Shown here: positions 5,243 to 7,569 of the stretch, in pieces
How the letters are laid out: each line of letters opens with the position of its first letter
Numbering within the stretch: position 1 is the first letter of the stretch
Origin: Clostridia bacterium
GTDB taxonomy: Bacteria > Bacillota > DSM-521 > Neomoorellales > Neomoorellaceae
Reading direction: 5' to 3'
DNA: 7,569 nt
Assembly: GCA_030445875.1 (NCBI GenBank)
Contig: JASUSX010000104.1
Span: 1 to 7,569, forward strand
The notes under the pieces: generated by a model
Told to the model about the DNA's origin: nothing
The model's input: the letters and a program-made list of their open reading frames with translations, nothing else
Database searches by the model: none
Translations under genes and position numbers: made by a program

Positions 5243-7569
5243 ATGTTGAGCAAGACTTATAGCAAACTGGAACTGGATAAAATCCTGCAGCGGCTGGAAG
5301 GGCAATGCATCTCCCCCCTGGGGGCGGAGCTGGTGCGCTCCCTGGTACCGTCCCGGGACCTGGAGGTGGCCCGGCGGCGCCTCCAGGCCACCAGCGAGGC
5401 GGAACAGGTGCTGCGGCGCTATCCCGATATCCCTTTGCATAATATCTATGATATCCGCCCTCAGGTGGCCCGGGCGGCTGTGGGCGGGCTCCTGGAGGGG
5501 CCGGATTTGTTGCGGGTAGCCGCCACCCTGGCCACCGCCAGGCGGGTGCGTCAGTTCTTCCTGGGCCTGGAGGGTCCCTGGCCCCTGCTCCAGGAACTGG
5601 CTGGCAGCCTGGGCGATTTCCGCCCCCTGGAAAAGGCTATTAACCAGGCCATTGGCCCCGAGGGCGAGGTTCTGGACCAGGCGACGCCGCGGCTTTCGAC
5701 TCTACGCCAGCTGGTCCGGCGGACCCAGGAGAGGATTAAAGAACGCTTGGATGGCTACCTGCGTTCTACGGAAATGCAGAAATACCTCCAGGATAACCTG
5801 TACACCATCCGGGGCGACCGTTATGTATTGCCGGTAAAGCAGGAGTACCGCCACCAGGTGCCGGGGCTAATCCACGACCAGTCGGCCAGCGGTGCCACCC
5901 TCTTTATCGAACCCATGGCCCTGGTGGAACTGAATAACGAGCTGCGCCGCCTGCAGGCCGCCGAGGCGCGGGAAGTGGAGGCCATCCTGCAGCACTTGAG
6001 CAACCTGGTCGGCCAGGAAAAGGAGGGGCTGGAGAATACCCTGGTGGCCCTGGGAGAGATGGACTTTACCCTGGCTAAAGGCCGGCTCAGCCAGGAGATG
6101 GCGGCCATAGAGCCGCAGTTGAATGATGAAGGGCGCTGGCGTATCAAAGAGGGCCGGCACCCGCTGCTGGGGAAACGGGTGGTACCCGTCAGCCTGCCCC
6201 TGGGGGAGGACTTTGATACCCTGGTCATCACCGGCCCCAACACCGGGGGCAAGACGGTAACCCTGAAAACGGTGGGCCTGTTTACCCTCATGGCCGGGTG
6301 CGGCCTGCACCTCCCGGCGTCAGAGGGGACAGAGGTCGATCCCACGGCCGCCGTCTACGCCGATATCGGCGACGAGCAGAGTATCGAGCAATCCCTCAGT
6401 ACCTTTTCCGCCCATATGGGCCAGATTGTCACCATCTTAAACCAGGTAACGCCGGGCAGTCTGGTCCTCCTGGACGAACTGGGGGCCGGCACGGATCCTA
6501 CGGAAGGGGCCGCCCTGGCCATGGCCATCCTGGACTACCTCACCGGAGTGGGGGCCCGGACGGTGGCCACCACCCACTACAGCGAGCTTAAAGCCTACGC
6601 CTATGCCACCCCGCGGGTGGAAAATGCCGCCGTGGAGTTTGACAGCCGTACCCTGCAGCCCACCTACAACCTGGTCATCGGTACCCCGGGCGAGAGCAAC
6701 GCCTTTATTATCGCCGCCCGCCTGGGCCTGGCTCCGGCCGTCATCGAACGTGCCCGCAGCCTCCTGGGCGAAGAAAACCAGCGGGTCAGTCGCCTTATTG
6801 CTGCCTTAACCGAAGACCGGCGCGCCAGCGCCCGCGACCGGGAGGAAGCGGTGGTATTGCGCCGCCAGGCTGAGATGGCCCGGGCGGAGATAGAGCAAGC
6901 TAAAGAAGCGTGGCAGCAGCAGGCCGCCCGGCAGATGGAAAAAGCCCGCCAGGAAGCCAGGGGACTCTTGCGGCGGGCCAGGGCCGAGATCCGGGAGATC
7001 ATGGCCGGCATCGAGAAGGCCCTGGCTGAAGAAAGCCTGCGCGGCCAGCAGCAGGCGGTCACCAGGGCGCGGCAGCAATTGAAGGAGCTGGATGACACCG
7101 TAGAAGCCGGGTTGGAGCAATACCAGCCGGCAGCCGGCGACGAACCCCCGGCCAACCTGCAGGCCGGAGAGCGGGTCTATCTCCTGGCCTGGGGCCAGGC
7201 CGGGGAAGTCCTGGAACCTCCCGGCGACCAGGGGGAGGTCCTGGTCCAGGTGGGTGCCCTGAAGGTCACTGTTCCCGTGAAAGAACTACGGCGGGCCGAA
7301 AAGACTACCCCCACCAACCGGAAAGAAAAACCGGCCCGGGAGCCAGCCCGGTCCGGTTGGACGGTCAAAGCAGTCAGCAGCGATACCATCAGCCCGGAGA
7401 TCGACCTGCGCGGCTTGACGGTGGAAGAGGCCTGCCACCAGGTAGATGCCTACCTGGATGACGCTGTCCTGGCCGGTCTTAACCGGGTGAGCTTGATCCA
7501 TGGTAAAGGGACCGGCGCTTTAAGATTGGCCCTGCAGGATTACCTGCGGCAGCACCCCCTGGTCAAAGG
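5243..7569 (+). CDS. mutS2: MutS2 ATPase with Smr domain (3' end beyond window)
   Basis: MutS2 is a MutS-like dimeric ATPase that is not a mismatch-repair protein. In Bacillus subtilis it senses collided ribosomes and splits them (also called RqcU); in other bacteria it has been linked to limiting recombination. From ATG 5243 there are 775 codons before the window ends. The N-terminal core includes the family-typical stretch TIRGDRYVLPVK and SASGATLFIEP. The P-loop domain has GPNTGGKT (331-338), Walker B LVLLDE (407-412) and the TTHY switch. A charged, Arg/Glu/Gln-rich helical region suggests a coiled coil (about 510-620). A small beta domain follows (about 637-683), then a charged linker. 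The C-terminal Smr domain shows DLRG (721-724) and HGKGTG (753-758), the motifs tied to nuclease or RNA-binding activity. About 15-20 residues are missing at the end. It lies 35 bases after the vapBC terminator, with no clear promoter of its own. GC-rich codon use matches the U32 gene. Confidence 0.95.
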   Translation, partial: MLSKTYSKLELDKILQRLEGQCISPLGAELVRSLVPSRDLEVARRRLQATSEAEQVLRRYPDIPLHNIYDIRPQVARAAVGGLLEGPDLLRVAATLATARRVRQFFLGLEGPWPLLQELAGSLGDFRPLEKAINQAIGPEGEVLDQATPRLSTLRQLVRRTQERIKERLDGYLRSTEMQKYLQDNLYTIRGDRYVLPVKQEYRHQVPGLIHDQSASGATLFIEPMALVELNNELRRLQAAEAREVEAILQHLSNLVGQEKEGLENTLVALGEMDFTLAKGRLSQEMAAIEPQLNDEGRWRIKEGRHPLLGKRVVPVSLPLGEDFDTLVITGPNTGGKTVTLKTVGLFTLMAGCGLHLPASEGTEVDPTAAVYADIGDEQSIEQSLSTFSAHMGQIVTILNQVTPGSLVLLDELGAGTDPTEGAALAMAILDYLTGVGARTVATTHYSELKAYAYATPRVENAAVEFDSRTLQPTYNLVIGTPGESNAFIIAARLGLAPAVIERARSLLGEENQRVSRLIAALTEDRRASARDREEAVVLRRQAEMARAEIEQAKEAWQQQAARQMEKARQEARGLLRRARAEIREIMAGIEKALAEESLRGQQQAVTRARQQLKELDDTVEAGLEQYQPAAGDEPPANLQAGERVYLLAWGQAGEVLEPPGDQGEVLVQVGALKVTVPVKELRRAEKTTPTNRKEKPAREPARSGWTVKAVSSDTISPEIDLRGLTVEEACHQVDAYLDDAVLAGLNRVSLIHGKGTGALRLALQDYLRQHPLVK

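Noticed and set aside
5821..6345. 174-codon and 147-codon open frames on the minus strand within mutS2
   Set aside because: They are antisense to well-conserved MutS2 sequence, with Ser/Arg-rich or Gln/Gly-rich low-information translations and no supporting start signals.
5243..7569. MutS mismatch-repair protein
   Set aside because: There is no N-terminal mismatch-recognition domain, and the C-terminal Smr domain marks MutS2.
1..7569. A novel defence or mobile system combining the chaperonin, U32 protein and toxin-antitoxin genes
   Set aside because: The genes are separated by terminators and promoters, differ in composition and belong to known unrelated families. No transposase, integrase or repeat array links them.

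Overview
The window looks like chromosomal DNA from a thermophilic anaerobic Firmicute, probably a Moorella-like clostridial relative. This is an inference from three things: a long U32-family protein directly upstream of mutS2, the GC-rich coding style of both, and frequent Shine-Dalgarno sites of the GGAGG type. The species cannot be fixed from the sequence alone. All five genes are on the + strand.

Layout. Bases 11-1669 encode a full-length thermosome-type (group II-like) chaperonin, the family normally found in archaea. It is clearly more AT-rich than the U32 and mutS2 genes and is followed by a strong stem-loop terminator (about 1719-1764). After a 185-base intergenic stretch with a TATAAT box comes a large two-lobed U32 protein (1855-4413) with a central DUF3656 domain and two separate cysteine clusters. 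It is related to the RNA-hydroxylation proteins RlhA and TrhP. A compact type II toxin-antitoxin module follows (4475-5186): a ribbon-helix-helix VapB-type antitoxin and a PIN-domain VapC-type toxin. The module has its own sigma-A-like promoter, a perfect 12-base palindrome over the -35 box, and a long hairpin terminator that contains the toxin stop codon. Last is mutS2 (from 5243), which runs off the window about 15-20 codons before its expected end.

How the genes relate. U32 and MutS2 both plausibly act on the translation machinery (rRNA or tRNA hydroxylation; rescue of collided ribosomes). The chaperonin and the toxin-antitoxin module look like additions around this conserved pair: the first has foreign composition, and the second is a self-contained cassette between U32 and mutS2.

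I see no tRNA, rRNA, CRISPR array, transposase or attachment site. I found no evidence for an undescribed multi-gene system. The most notable element is the archaeal-type chaperonin in a bacterial context.
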